From Rhodococcoides kyotonense (lineage in GTDB: Bacteria > Actinomycetota > Actinomycetes > Mycobacteriales > Mycobacteriaceae), in contig NZ_FZOW01000012.1 of NCBI RefSeq assembly GCF_900188125.1, positions 124,001-188,000 of the forward strand: a stretch of 64,000 nt of DNA, given 5' to 3'. Below, in pieces: positions 1 to 8,239 of the stretch (positions within the stretch are counted from its first letter, which is position 1; each line of letters begins with the position of its first letter). The translations under genes and the position numbers were made by a program. Under the pieces are notes generated by a model. The model ran no database searches. It saw only the letters and a program-made list of their open reading frames with translations, and was not told the DNA's origin.

Positions 1-615
1 CACGACCGCCGCGTCGATCGCACGTCGACGGGCACGGGCATCGTCAGCGAACTGTCGTACGACACGCTCAAGACCTTCGACTACGGTGACGACAGCGAAC
101 CCGCCGAACTGCTCACCCTCGCCGATCTGATCGAACTGGTGCTCAGCTGGACCAGCAAGCCGACGAAGCTGTTCATCGAAACCAAGCATCCCGTGCGTTT
201 CGGCAGCCTCATCGAGAGCAAGGTCCTCGCCGAGCTGCACCGATTCGGCATCGCCCAGCCGGCGTCCGCGGATCATTCGCGTGCGGTCATCATGTCGTTC
301 GCGCCGACGGCCGTGTGGCGGATCCGCCGATCGGCGCCGTTGCTCCCGACGGTTCTGCTGGGCGACGCGTCGTACTACCTCGGTGGAGGTGCCGCGACGA
401 CGGTCGGCGCCACCGCGGTCGGTCCATCGATCAGGACGTTGCGGGAGCATCCGACGATCGTCGACCGGGCCGCCGCGTCGGGACGCGCGACGTATTGCTG
501 GACCGTCGACGAGAAGGACGACGTCGAGCTCTGCCGTCAGCTGGGTGTGGGGTGGATAGCGACGAACCATCCAGGGCGTACACGGGCGTGGCTCGAGGCC
601 CGTTCGGACGTGTAG
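1..615 (+). CDS. glpQ: Glycerophosphodiester phosphodiesterase, 5' truncated
   Basis: The reading frame is open from the first base, so the N-terminal part lies outside the window and about 204 residues are visible. GDPD enzymes hydrolyse glycerophosphodiesters to glycerol-3-phosphate and an alcohol using a metal-dependent TIM barrel. Visible family features are the SYDTLKTFDYG stretch, the TLADLIELVLSW strand and helix, an IETKHP segment carrying the acidic and Lys residues of the barrel, and the C-terminal CWTVDEKDDVELCRQLGVGW pattern. The position next to a ferritin matches glpQ1-bfrB of mycobacteria (recalled synteny). The next gene starts 9 bp after the stop. Confidence 0.85.
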   Translation, partial: HDRRVDRTSTGTGIVSELSYDTLKTFDYGDDSEPAELLTLADLIELVLSWTSKPTKLFIETKHPVRFGSLIESKVLAELHRFGIAQPASADHSRAVIMSFAPTAVWRIRRSAPLLPTVLLGDASYYLGGGAATTVGATAVGPSIRTLREHPTIVDRAAASGRATYCWTVDEKDDVELCRQLGVGWIATNHPGRTRAWLEARSDV

Positions 616-624
616 GTTTCGGGC

Positions 625-1530
625 GTGGGTAAGAGCAAAAGAAACAGTGGTCCGAAGCAGGACAGCAACCGGGCAGCGAAGCTCGCGCAGCGCGAGGCCG
701 AGCGCCAGACCGCATCCGCGGCGCCGGTGCGTCCGTTCCAGGGCGTCGCAGCCGAGTGCGATCTCGTGGCGATGCGTGAGTTCGTGCCGTCGGCGACCGC
801 GCCCGTCGAGGTCGACGGCCGTGCGGTGACGATCGCGACGGTTCTTCCTGGTGCGGTCGCAGCGTTGACGCGCGAGGAAGACGGCGTCGTGAAAGGCTTT
901 GCCGCCCTTCAGGTTCAGGCGCATTCGCCGAACGTCGCCGCCGATCTGTCCAGCGCGTTGCGGTGGGCCGCCGATGCGGAGGCAGGTGAGTCGCTCGAGG
1001 CGTCGAACCCCGACGGAAACACCGCGGCGCTCGCCGAGGTGCTCGATCCTTCTGCTGAACTGAACATCACGGTGCACCAGGATTTCAACTGGTGGATCCC
1101 CGAAAGCGCTTCTCCTGCACCCGATGTCGCGGCCACCGTCGAGCGCGCGAACCAGGCGATCATGCCTTCGGCGCGCTTGGAAGGCGAGGGGCTCGTCGCA
1201 GCCTGGTGGGTCGACGCGGGTGACAAGGCGCATCTGCGCTGGGTGCGGCCGGAGAGCGAGGACGATCTGATGTTCGCTCTCGCACGGCTGCACGCCGCAG
1301 GCCATCTGACGCTGGGTGAGGGTTCGCGGTACGCGGGATCGTTCCGTACGCACGGGCTGTTGGTGCCGGTGTTCGATCTCGATCCCGAGCTGCACCCGAC
1401 CGAATGGGCAACGCCCACAATCGAATTCGGTGCGAAACTTGCCGAGGCTCTTGCGGTCGACGCGCCGCTGACCTCGGAGCAGCGACGCTCGCGCGATGGG
1501 CTGCGCGGCCGTCAGGTCACGTTGCGATAG
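625..1530 (+). CDS. DUF5926 family protein
   Basis: A 301-residue protein starting at GTG. It has a Lys/Arg/Gln-rich N-terminus (MGKSKRNSGPKQ, then a short basic helix) followed by a roughly 250-residue acidic alpha/beta region without membrane segments. The pattern matches the actinobacterial DUF5926 family, sometimes annotated as SecA-related; no catalytic motif is visible and I assign no function. It lies 9 bp after the phosphodiesterase and is probably co-transcribed with it. Its TAG stop is followed directly by a 70-bp palindromic element that fills the gap to the convergent ferritin gene. Confidence 0.7.
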   Translation: MGKSKRNSGPKQDSNRAAKLAQREAERQTASAAPVRPFQGVAAECDLVAMREFVPSATAPVEVDGRAVTIATVLPGAVAALTREEDGVVKGFAALQVQAHSPNVAADLSSALRWAADAEAGESLEASNPDGNTAALAEVLDPSAELNITVHQDFNWWIPESASPAPDVAATVERANQAIMPSARLEGEGLVAAWWVDAGDKAHLRWVRPESEDDLMFALARLHAAGHLTLGEGSRYAGSFRTHGLLVPVFDLDPELHPTEWATPTIEFGAKLAEALAVDAPLTSEQRRSRDGLRGRQVTLR

Positions 1531-1600
1531 GCGCTTCGCGCATGTGCACGGAAATGCATAGCAGGCTATGTATTTCCGTGCACATGGCGCCGGAGGCGCA
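1531..1600. repeat. Hairpin element copy 1 (GTGCACG type) between convergent stops
   Basis: The core is 1544-1583: outer arms GTGCACG and CGTGCAC, three-base GAA paired with TTC, inner arms ATGCATAG and CTATGTAT, loop CAGG. Left flank GCGCTTCGCGC and right flank GGCGCCGGAGGCGC are short GC hairpins of their own. The element begins on the base after the TAG of the upstream gene and ends on the base before the reverse-strand TAA of the ferritin, so it is the whole intergenic sequence. It may act as a bidirectional 3'-end structure (inference); there is no U-tract. Confidence 0.9.
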
Positions 1601-2155
1601 TTACAGCGAGCCGCCCGCAGCGTGGGGTGCGCCGGCATCGGCTGCAGCTGCACCGCTCATCTCGCGGGCAACGAACTCTTCGAGATCGAACAGGTTGTGG
1701 CCGGCGCGATCTGCGATGTTGAGCAGCGTCTTCATGCTCGCAACCTCTTCGACCTGCTCCTTGAGGAACCACTGCATGAACTGCTCGCCGAGGTAGTCGC
1801 CCTCTTCGCGTGCCGTGCTCGCGAGGTTGATGATCTGCTCGGTGACGGTCTCCTCCTGAGCGAGCGCCAGTGCGATCGGCTCACGAGCGTCGGTGAAGAC
1901 GGTCTTGGCAGCGTCGACGCCGGTGAGGTCGACGGTGATGTCGCGATCCAGGAAGTACTGGACGATCATCATCGCGTGGTTACGCTCTTCGACGGCCTGC
2001 GCGTAGAAGTGCTTGGCCAGCTGCGGCAGGTCGACATTGTCGAAGTACACGGCCGTCGCGATGTACTGGTGCGAGGCGTTGAACTCGTTGCGAATCTGAT
2101 CGCGAAGCAGTGCGTGGAATTTCGAGTGTGTGGTTTCTTTGATGTCAGCGCTCAT
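1601..2155 (-). CDS. bfrB: Ferritin (first of a tandem pair)
   Basis: A 184-residue non-haem ferritin that oxidises Fe(II) and stores it as a mineral core in a 24-mer. The helix pattern carries ferroxidase residues: Glu in QIRNEFNASHQY with the following Tyr, Glu and His in AVEERNHAMM, and Glu in LALAQEETVTEQI. The length matches mycobacterial BfrB (about 181 residues). It lies downstream of a second ferritin on the same strand, separated by 113 bp with an AT-rich palindrome. BfrB is activated by IdeR in mycobacteria (known); that control is only inferred here. The symbol rests on family and synteny. Confidence 0.9.
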   Translation of the reverse strand: MSADIKETTHSKFHALLRDQIRNEFNASHQYIATAVYFDNVDLPQLAKHFYAQAVEERNHAMMIVQYFLDRDITVDLTGVDAAKTVFTDAREPIALALAQEETVTEQIINLASTAREEGDYLGEQFMQWFLKEQVEEVASMKTLLNIADRAGHNLFDLEEFVAREMSGAAAADAGAPHAAGGSL

Positions 2156-2226
2156 GACACAAGAGAATATGCTGGTCAGAGGGGGTTGTCATCCAAGCGC
2201 GGCCTTATTGAGGCCAACATTCCCTT

Positions 2227-2244
2227 AATTAGATGCGCCTAATT
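2227..2244. promoter_or_regulatory. AT-rich inverted repeat upstream of ferritin, possible operator
   Basis: A perfect 6-bp inverted repeat, AATTAG and CTAATT, separated by ATGCGC, stands out from the GC-rich surroundings. It lies about 72 bp upstream of the first ferritin start and just beyond the stop of the second. The half-sites resemble the ends of DtxR/IdeR boxes (TTAG and CTAA), but the 6-bp spacing does not fit the 19-bp consensus, so IdeR binding is only a possibility. Confidence 0.4.
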
Positions 2245-2268
2245 CTTTACTCTGACCTGGGGAAACGT

Positions 2269-2814
2269 TCAGACCGTTCCGGCTTGCCTCGGCGGATTGG
2301 TGCTCCGGTTCACCCGCGCCGTCGTTTCGCGCGCCACCCATTCCTCGATATCGAACAGTTCACTACCCGCGCGATGGACGATGTTGACCAGCCTACGCAT
2401 GCTCGCGACTTCCTCCACCTGCTCCTGCAGGAACCACTGCACGAACTGCTCACCGATGTAGTCACCGGTATCGCGTGCGGTGCTCGCCAATGCCGTGATC
2501 TGGTCGGTCACCGCCTTCTCCTGTTCCAAAGCGAGTTCGACGGGTTCGGCGACGCCGGCGAATTCGGTGACGACGTCGGCGATTCCGGGTACCGCGACGG
2601 CGAGGTCGGCGTCGATGAGGAACTGAATCATCATCATCGCGTGGCCACGTTCCTCGGTTGCCTGCGCGTAGAACCGTCGTGCCAGTTGTGGAAGGTCGTT
2701 GCAGTCGAACCAGACGGCGATCGCGACGTACTGCTGCGACGCCGCGAACTCGTGACCGATCTGGGCCCTCAGAAGTTCGTGAAATGCATTGTCGGCGTTG
2801 TCAGTAGACGTCAT
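2269..2814 (-). CDS. Ferritin (second of a tandem pair)
   Basis: A 181-residue ferritin paralogue of the neighbouring gene. Ferroxidase positions are kept: QIGHEFAASQQY, ATEERGHAMMM and LALEQEKAVTDQI. It differs in its tail, which ends in a Thr/Arg/Pro-rich extension after the last helix (ETTARVNRSTNPPRQ). It is transcribed toward the first ferritin and begins 18 bp after the stop of the LCP gene, so it may be co-transcribed from further upstream. Two adjacent ferritins suggest division of labour in iron storage or mixed 24-mers (inference). Confidence 0.9.
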   Translation of the reverse strand: MTSTDNADNAFHELLRAQIGHEFAASQQYVAIAVWFDCNDLPQLARRFYAQATEERGHAMMMIQFLIDADLAVAVPGIADVVTEFAGVAEPVELALEQEKAVTDQITALASTARDTGDYIGEQFVQWFLQEQVEEVASMRRLVNIVHRAGSELFDIEEWVARETTARVNRSTNPPRQAGTV

Positions 2815-2832
2815 AGAGGTCAGGCTACGCTC

Positions 2833-4224
2833 TTACGGACCGGATGTGCGTAGCTCCTCGGGGATCTGACGGTCGTCGGCGAGGGCGCCGAAGAACTGCG
2901 GCGCGCGTTCGTCGTCCCACAGAAGAACGTTGCCGACGTCGGAATCCTCGAAGCCACCCACTGGAACCGTCGTCGTGACGAGGTCGCCGCGCATCGCCCA
3001 TGCGAGCCCGGCCAGATTCCAGATGTGGTCCCCGTCGTCGACACTGAGCGAGCTAGCCGTGTCCTTCACGAGCGGCCACAGCCGCAGTGGATTCAGGAAG
3101 GTCGCCGGACTCGTCGCCTTCGACAGCAGCGCCGACATGAACTGCCGCTGATTGTTCATACGGTCGAGGTCTGCGAGGGCCGTCGCGCGGGATCTCACGA
3201 ACCCGAGAGCCTGGGAGCCGGTCAGGTCCTGACATCCGGCGGCAAGATCGATTCCGGCGAGAGGGTCGGAAATGGCGTTCTGCAGGCACACGTTCACGCC
3301 GCCGACAGCGTCGACGATGCCGGCGAATCCGCCGAAGCCGATCTCGGCGTAGTGGTCGATGTGCACGCCCGTCGCTTCCTCGACGGTCTGGACGAGCAGT
3401 GGGGCTCCGCCGAACGCGAACGACGCGTTCAGCTTGTCCTGCCCGTACCCGGGAATCGACACGTAGGAGTCACGCGGCAGGCTGACCATCGTCGACGGTC
3501 CACCGCTCTCGGGTATGTGGATCATGATGATCGTGTCGGTGCGGCTCGGCCCGACCTCACCACCGGTAGCCAGCGCAGCTTCCTGCTCGGGCGTGAGACC
3601 GGTTCGGCTGTCCGATCCGACGAGCAACCAGTTGGTACCGGGCGTATCGCCGACGCGGCCGCTGTAGTCCGGCAACGCGTCGACGCGCGTCAGCGAGCTG
3701 TCGACGTAGTAGACGAGCCCACCGAGGGCGAGGAGCAGGACGAGAAACGTCAGGCCGAACCGTCGACCCCAGTGGCGTTTCTTTCGTGCACGTGGCGGCG
3801 TGGGCCGGGCCGGTGGCGGTGGTGCTCCACGCCGAGGCGGCTCTCGGCGCGGTGGCTGCCGTCGAGGAGGCTCGTCGACGTACGGCTGTGGCTGCTGCCG
3901 CGGCGCGTACTGGACGCGGTCCTGCTCGCCGCGTGAGTACTGCTGTGTGGGGTTCGGTCCACGCGACAACGAGCCGGGCTCGGGTGCCTGCGACCACGCC
4001 TGTGGACCGCTCGGTCCGGGCCTCGGAGCGGACGGGCGGCCGTCGCGTCGGATGATCTGGGTGCCCTCGGGCGGCGGGCCGTCGGGACGACGCGGTGGCG
4101 GCGGCCGATTGCCTGGGGGTTGGTTCCGCGGCGGAGGCGGCCGATAGCCGGGTGGAGGTGGAACTCGGCGCGGCGGTGGTGGGCCCTGCCTGGGATTCCC
4201 CCGATTCCGCTGGTCGTCGTTCAC
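2833..4224 (-). CDS. LytR-CpsA-Psr (LCP) family cell-wall ligase
   Basis: A 463-residue protein. Residues 1-150 form an extremely Pro/Arg-rich cytoplasmic tail, followed by one membrane segment near 155-175 and an extracytoplasmic LCP domain. LCP signatures visible are LLVGSDSRTG, a SRTDTIIMIHI strand, VSLPRDSYVSIPGYG, KLNASFAFGG and FVRSRATALADLDRMNNQRQF; the Arg and Asp residues bind the lipid pyrophosphate. Actinobacterial LCP enzymes transfer arabinogalactan from its polyprenyl carrier to peptidoglycan (known), which fits the cell-wall genes later in the window. The recalled mycobacterial syntenic gene is Rv3840. Confidence 0.88.
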   Translation of the reverse strand: MNDDQRNRGNPRQGPPPPRRVPPPPGYRPPPPRNQPPGNRPPPPRRPDGPPPEGTQIIRRDGRPSAPRPGPSGPQAWSQAPEPGSLSRGPNPTQQYSRGEQDRVQYAPRQQPQPYVDEPPRRQPPRREPPRRGAPPPPARPTPPRARKKRHWGRRFGLTFLVLLLALGGLVYYVDSSLTRVDALPDYSGRVGDTPGTNWLLVGSDSRTGLTPEQEAALATGGEVGPSRTDTIIMIHIPESGGPSTMVSLPRDSYVSIPGYGQDKLNASFAFGGAPLLVQTVEEATGVHIDHYAEIGFGGFAGIVDAVGGVNVCLQNAISDPLAGIDLAAGCQDLTGSQALGFVRSRATALADLDRMNNQRQFMSALLSKATSPATFLNPLRLWPLVKDTASSLSVDDGDHIWNLAGLAWAMRGDLVTTTVPVGGFEDSDVGNVLLWDDERAPQFFGALADDRQIPEELRTSGP

Positions 4225-4237
4225 GAATCGACTGTAC

Positions 4238-5044
4238 CTAGGGAATCCAGGACAAATGGTTTCTCAATGCCGTGTAACCGACGAACGCGACGATGTCGAT
4301 CAGCGCGTGGGCGATGAGCAGAGGCCACAACCGACCGGTCTTCTGCCAGTAGCGGCCGAATACGAGACCCATCGCGACGTTGCCGATCCCGCCGCCGAGC
4401 CCCTGGTAGAGGTGGTACGACCCGCGCAGCAACGCCGACGCGAGCAGCGAGGCGTTCTCGCCGACGCCGAGGCGTCGTAGACGCGAGATGAGGTAGGCGA
4501 CGACGATGATCTCCTCGGCGCCGGAGTTGGCGAACGCGTAGCCGACGAGAGCGGGGACTCGCCACCAGTGGTCGTCGATCGCGCTGGGTACGACGGTCAG
4601 ATTCAGGCCGAGCGCGTTGGCGACGAGATACAGCGCCAGTCCGGGAAGTCCGATGAGTGCTGCGAGCCCGAGGCCCTGCAGCACGTCCTTACGCAGTCGC
4701 GGCTTCGCGAGCCCGACGAGTTTCGGTCCGAGCCCGGCGCGCCACAGCAGATACAACCCGAGCGCACCCCACGCACACAGCCTGACGATCCTGAGGACCT
4801 GATACAGCAGGTCGATGATGCTCAGGCTGGAACTCGACGTATTGAGCGCGACGGTCTGATCCGACAGGCTGCCGGCGATCAGAGCGTCCTCGACGAGCGA
4901 GAGCATGCTGCTGAGTCCGCTGAGCCCGAACGTCACCAGTAGAACGATGGCGATCTCGATCTTGATCGCGCGTCGTTCGGAACCGTCGAGCGGGGGGCCG
5001 GTGTCAGGCGTCGGCGGGTTCAGCCAGCCTTTGAGGTCGATCAC
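4238..5044 (-). CDS. CPBP family intramembrane metalloprotease
   Basis: A 268-residue membrane protein of the CPBP (CAAX protease and bacteriocin-processing) family. After a Pro-rich N-terminus there are about seven hydrophobic segments. The catalytic motifs are recognisable: the Glu pair in NSGAEEIIVVAYLISRL, then RGSYHLYQG and HALIDI carrying the His residues. Substrates of bacterial CPBP proteins are mostly unknown. It ends 13 bp before the start of the LCP gene and starts 15 bp after the DUF2470 gene on the same strand, so the three probably share a transcript. Confidence 0.85.
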   Translation of the reverse strand: MIDLKGWLNPPTPDTGPPLDGSERRAIKIEIAIVLLVTFGLSGLSSMLSLVEDALIAGSLSDQTVALNTSSSSLSIIDLLYQVLRIVRLCAWGALGLYLLWRAGLGPKLVGLAKPRLRKDVLQGLGLAALIGLPGLALYLVANALGLNLTVVPSAIDDHWWRVPALVGYAFANSGAEEIIVVAYLISRLRRLGVGENASLLASALLRGSYHLYQGLGGGIGNVAMGLVFGRYWQKTGRLWPLLIAHALIDIVAFVGYTALRNHLSWIP

Positions 5045-5059
5045 GCACGCAAGTCTGCC

Positions 5060-5827
5060 TTAGCCTCGGGCGCGCAGTCCGTTCAGAAAAGGGCAGCCGG
5101 CGAGCACACGTAGTGCGCGGCTGAGAGACAGCGTGTCGTCGACGGGTTCGGCGAACGCGAGCCGAACGTCGTTGTCGCCGTAGTCGCTTTCGATGCGCAA
5201 CCGGATGCCGTAACGATCGATGCCCAACGGCCGGATGCGGCCCTGGCGCAACGACGGCGGAAGGCGTCGTGCAAGTTGGTTGACGAGATCGGCATGATCC
5301 TCGTCGAGATGCTGCAGCCAGCTGGTCTCCATCTCCCAGAACGGATCCGGCTCGGCAGCGAGGAGATCGTCGACGGCAACCGGTTCGGCGCCCGTGCTGT
5401 CGGCGACGACGGCCGACGACATGATCAGGCGCAGCAACACGGTGCTGTGTCCGACGTCGAGAAGCGACGGGTGCGGGTGCTCGGCGGCGACGGCGCCGGC
5501 CATCGGTCGCATCAGCGACTCGGGGACGGGCCGCAGCTCGCCGCGCAACCACACCAGTGAACGGACCGGCTCACGCAGCGGCAGTGGTGCGTGATCGGTC
5601 AGCTCGAGTACAGCCGGAACCCCTGCACGGGCCGACTGCCACGCGATGGATCCCATGGCCGACTCCATCGGCACCGCGAGTATCACCTCACCGTTGGATC
5701 GAAGGTGGTGAAGCGACGTGACGACGGGTTCGCTGCCTTCGATCGCCAGCGCGGCACCCTCCGCACGCGCACAGGCGCTGCGAACGCGTTCGGCGGTGGA
5801 CGGTCCGGTGGTGGTAGCGCCGATCAT
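5060..5827 (-). CDS. HugZ-like DUF2470 protein, predicted iron-regulated
   Basis: A 255-residue protein with an N-terminal split-barrel region (about 1-150) and a C-terminal DUF2470 domain beginning near PFWEMETSWLQHLDEDHADLVNQL and ending in a conserved strand pair. The same arrangement occurs in HugZ/HutZ haem-degrading proteins and in mycobacterial Rv3839 (recalled). A GGAGGAG ribosome site lies just before the ATG, and a strong iron box sits 26 bp upstream. Haem use under iron limitation is inferred from the family and the box; haem-ligand residues were not verified. Confidence 0.75.
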   Translation of the reverse strand: MIGATTTGPSTAERVRSACARAEGAALAIEGSEPVVTSLHHLRSNGEVILAVPMESAMGSIAWQSARAGVPAVLELTDHAPLPLREPVRSLVWLRGELRPVPESLMRPMAGAVAAEHPHPSLLDVGHSTVLLRLIMSSAVVADSTGAEPVAVDDLLAAEPDPFWEMETSWLQHLDEDHADLVNQLARRLPPSLRQGRIRPLGIDRYGIRLRIESDYGDNDVRLAFAEPVDDTLSLSRALRVLAGCPFLNGLRARG

Positions 5828-5852
5828 GGGCTCCTCCGATGGGGTAGCTCGA

Positions 5853-5871
5853 CTAGGTGAGGCAAACCTAA
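5853..5871 (-). promoter_or_regulatory. DtxR/IdeR iron box
   Basis: Read on the minus strand the 19-mer is TTAGGTTTGCCTCACCTAG, which agrees with the IdeR consensus TTAGGTTAGGCTAACCTAA at 15 of 19 positions, including both outer half-sites except the last base. It lies 26 bp upstream of the DUF2470 start codon, in the position of a promoter operator, and 55 bp upstream of the divergent gene. Repression by iron-loaded IdeR/DtxR is the expected behaviour. Confidence 0.8.
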
Positions 5872-5926
5872 GTTAGTCCACACTTGTTTGGTCCGCAAGT
5901 CCGCAGTGCGGTCTACCGTGTAGACG

Positions 5927-6637
5927 GTGTCGATTCCTCTGACTCTCGGCGTGCCGCACAGGCCCGACCCGAACGCCCTCGTCACGGGCCTCTTCCAGCA
6001 GCGATACCCCGGTGTGGCTGCCGTCGAGAAGGCGATTTCGGCGGGTCCCGTCGTCGTACCGGCTTCGGTTCTGCTAGGCCTGGACGACGGCGTCGACCTC
6101 GGCCGGGTCGTCGTGGAACTCGACGTCGACCCGGACGATCTGCGCAATGTCCGCGCTGCCTATGAGGCCGTGCGGTACTCGGTGCACGTCGATGCGGACA
6201 CCCTCGCCGACGCGCTCGTGTTGCGTCTGCCCTCGCCGCTCGTGATCTTTCCCGAGTTGGACGACTCCTCGGCGCTGGAGACGGTCACCGCGATCGTCGA
6301 CGCGCACCGCACCCCGGGCATCTCGGCCTGGCTGTCGCCGCGCCACATCGCGGATGTCCTCGCCGTCGTCGCGCATTCCGAGGTCGGATTCACGGCACGA
6401 GCTCGCTCGGGTGCCGAGGCCATCGCTGTCGTCGCCGCGACTGTCGCCGCACTGCGCGGTGACGACATCCCGACGGCTCTCGCATCGCCCGACGTCGCGG
6501 CGCTCGCCGCTCTGCGTCCGGAAGCGGCCGACGCCGTCCGCACCGTTCTGCTCGGCATCGAGGTCGACGACGCGTCGGCCGGGCATCGTGCTCTCGTCGA
6601 GGCGGGTTTGGTCTCCGCCGACTCGCTGGGGACGTAA
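5927..6637 (+). CDS. Hypothetical protein upstream of pheA
   Basis: A 236-residue Ala/Val/Asp-rich protein starting at GTG. No membrane segment, signal peptide or known catalytic motif is visible. Two alpha/beta segments can be read, one around VVVELDVDPDDLRNVRAAYEAV and one around LSPRHIADVLAVVAHSEVGF, and I do not recognise the family. It is followed 10 bp later by pheA on the same strand and is divergent from the iron-box gene, so the box could affect it too. Coding status is supported by length, operon spacing and a clean stop. Confidence 0.65.
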   Translation: MSIPLTLGVPHRPDPNALVTGLFQQRYPGVAAVEKAISAGPVVVPASVLLGLDDGVDLGRVVVELDVDPDDLRNVRAAYEAVRYSVHVDADTLADALVLRLPSPLVIFPELDDSSALETVTAIVDAHRTPGISAWLSPRHIADVLAVVAHSEVGFTARARSGAEAIAVVAATVAALRGDDIPTALASPDVAALAALRPEAADAVRTVLLGIEVDDASAGHRALVEAGLVSADSLGT

Positions 6638-6647
6638 CCTGGCAGTC

Positions 6648-7577
6648 GTGCCCAGAATCGCATACTTCGGTCCGTCGGGAACATTCACCGAAATGGCGCT
6701 CGGCCGAATGGAGTCCGACGGCGTCGTCGAATCACTCGGTTTCGGTCGGCAGGTAGAACGCGTCGCGTACGGCAGCCCACCGGCAGCGTTGGAAGCCGTG
6801 CGCGACGGCGACGTGGACGCTGCAGTGGTGCCGATCGAGAGTTCGGTCGAAGGATCGGTGCCTCCCACGCTCGACGCGTTGGCCGCATCCAGCAGGCTGC
6901 AGATCCTCGCCGAGACGGAGATCGACGTCGCGTTCTCGATTCTCGGCCGACCGGGCGTCGCACTCGACGAGGTCCGATCGGTCCGCGCGTATCCCATTGC
7001 AGCAGCGCAGGTTCGGCAGTGGCTCGACACCAAGATCCCCGACGCCGAAGTGCAGTTCGCATCGTCGAACGCAGGAGCAGCGGAGGACGTCGCAGCCGGG
7101 CTCGCCGACGCGGCAGTCTCGACGTCTCTCGCCGGTGAACGGTTGGGGTTGCCGTCGCTCGCCGACGGCGTTGCCGACATCGACACGGCGCGAACGCGAT
7201 TCGTTCTGGTCGCCACCCCGCGACACGCTCCTGCTCCAACCGGCGCCGACCGGACCGCGCTGGTGTTGATGCCCGACAACGTCCCGGGAGTCCTTCAGTC
7301 GGCCCTCGCCGAGTTCGGTCTGCGCGACATCGACCTCACCCGTATCGAATCACGGCCCACGCGAAAGGAATTCGGAACCTACCGATTCTTCGTCGACTGC
7401 GCGGGACACATCGAGAACCCCATCGTTGCCGAGGCCCTCGGTGCCCTGCACCGCAAGATGAAGTTGCGCTTCCTCGGATCCTGGCCCGTATCGACGGGAA
7501 CAGGAAGCACGCCGCCGTCGTTGGACGATCAGATCGATTGGTTGGCGCGACTACGCGAGGGCAGGTCAGACGAATGA
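6648..7577 (+). CDS. pheA: Prephenate dehydratase
   Basis: A 309-residue enzyme converting prephenate to phenylpyruvate in phenylalanine synthesis. I chose the GTG at 6648 because it begins the family N-terminus PRIAYFGPSGTFTEMAL; the longer open frame upstream overlaps the preceding gene. The catalytic domain (about 1-190) includes VDAAVVPIESSVEGSVPPTL and ends near the Thr-Arg-Phe motif TARTRFVLV-like segment (DTARTRFVLVA). The C-terminal ACT domain (about 205-285) shows NVPGVLQSALAEF and the ESRPTRKEFGTYRFFVD allosteric motif. It overlaps the next gene by ATGA. Confidence 0.95.
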   Translation: MPRIAYFGPSGTFTEMALGRMESDGVVESLGFGRQVERVAYGSPPAALEAVRDGDVDAAVVPIESSVEGSVPPTLDALAASSRLQILAETEIDVAFSILGRPGVALDEVRSVRAYPIAAAQVRQWLDTKIPDAEVQFASSNAGAAEDVAAGLADAAVSTSLAGERLGLPSLADGVADIDTARTRFVLVATPRHAPAPTGADRTALVLMPDNVPGVLQSALAEFGLRDIDLTRIESRPTRKEFGTYRFFVDCAGHIENPIVAEALGALHRKMKLRFLGSWPVSTGTGSTPPSLDDQIDWLARLREGRSDE

Positions 7578-8239
7578 CGGGCAAGTTGGTACTGGTACGG
7601 CACGGGCAGACGTTCGCGAACGTCGACAAACGGCTCGATACCCTGCCTCCAGGTGCTGCGCTGACCGATCACGGCCATGAGCAGGCCCGACGGTTCGGCG
7701 AATCGATCGCGGCCACCCCGCCGAGTGTGCTGATCTCGTCGGTGGCACTGCGCGCACGGCAGACGGCCGAACACATCTCGAAGGCCACCTCGGTGCCTGC
7801 GCAGGAGCGCGACGGTATCCAGGAGACCTTCGTCGGTGAATGGGAGGACCGCAGCGACAAGGACGCGCACGCGGGATTCACCGCCGTCTACGGCAAGTGG
7901 CACGCGGGCGACCTCGACGTAGAGGCCCCCGGCGGTGACAGCGGGCGGTCCATTCTCGACCGCTACGTTCCGGTTCTCGAGTCGCTACGCGCCGAATATC
8001 TGACCGATCCCGATGCGCCCGACGTCGTCGTGGTCAGCCACGGAGCTGCGATCCGCCTGGTCGGCGCGGTGCTGGGCGGAGTCGACGGCGAGTTCGCGGC
8101 CGACAACCACCTCGACAACACCGAGACCGTCGAACTGCTGCCCACGCCTGGTGGCGGCTGGACGTGCGTCCGATGGGGAACGTTCCTGCCGCCGTTCGAA
8201 GGCAAGGGCAGCCACGTCGCGGACAACCCGATCAGCTGA
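7574..8239 (+). CDS. Histidine phosphatase family protein
   Basis: A 221-residue member of the phosphoglycerate mutase-like histidine phosphatase superfamily. The catalytic RHG motif is at LVLVRHGQTFAN near the N-terminus, a second Arg lies in SSVALRARQTAEHI, and the second His lies in VVVVSHGAAIRLVG. It begins at an ATG overlapping the pheA stop (ATGA), indicating translational coupling. The mycobacterial counterpart beside pheA is Rv3837c (recalled). The substrate is not known. Its last 8 bp overlap the convergent EspG-like gene. Confidence 0.88.
   Translation: MTGKLVLVRHGQTFANVDKRLDTLPPGAALTDHGHEQARRFGESIAATPPSVLISSVALRARQTAEHISKATSVPAQERDGIQETFVGEWEDRSDKDAHAGFTAVYGKWHAGDLDVEAPGGDSGRSILDRYVPVLESLRAEYLTDPDAPDVVVVSHGAAIRLVGAVLGGVDGEFAADNHLDNTETVELLPTPGGGWTCVRWGTFLPPFEGKGSHVADNPIS

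Noticed and set aside
2227..2244. A confirmed IdeR site for the ferritin genes
   Set aside because: The palindrome is real but its 6-bp spacing does not fit the 19-bp consensus, so I kept it only as a possible operator.
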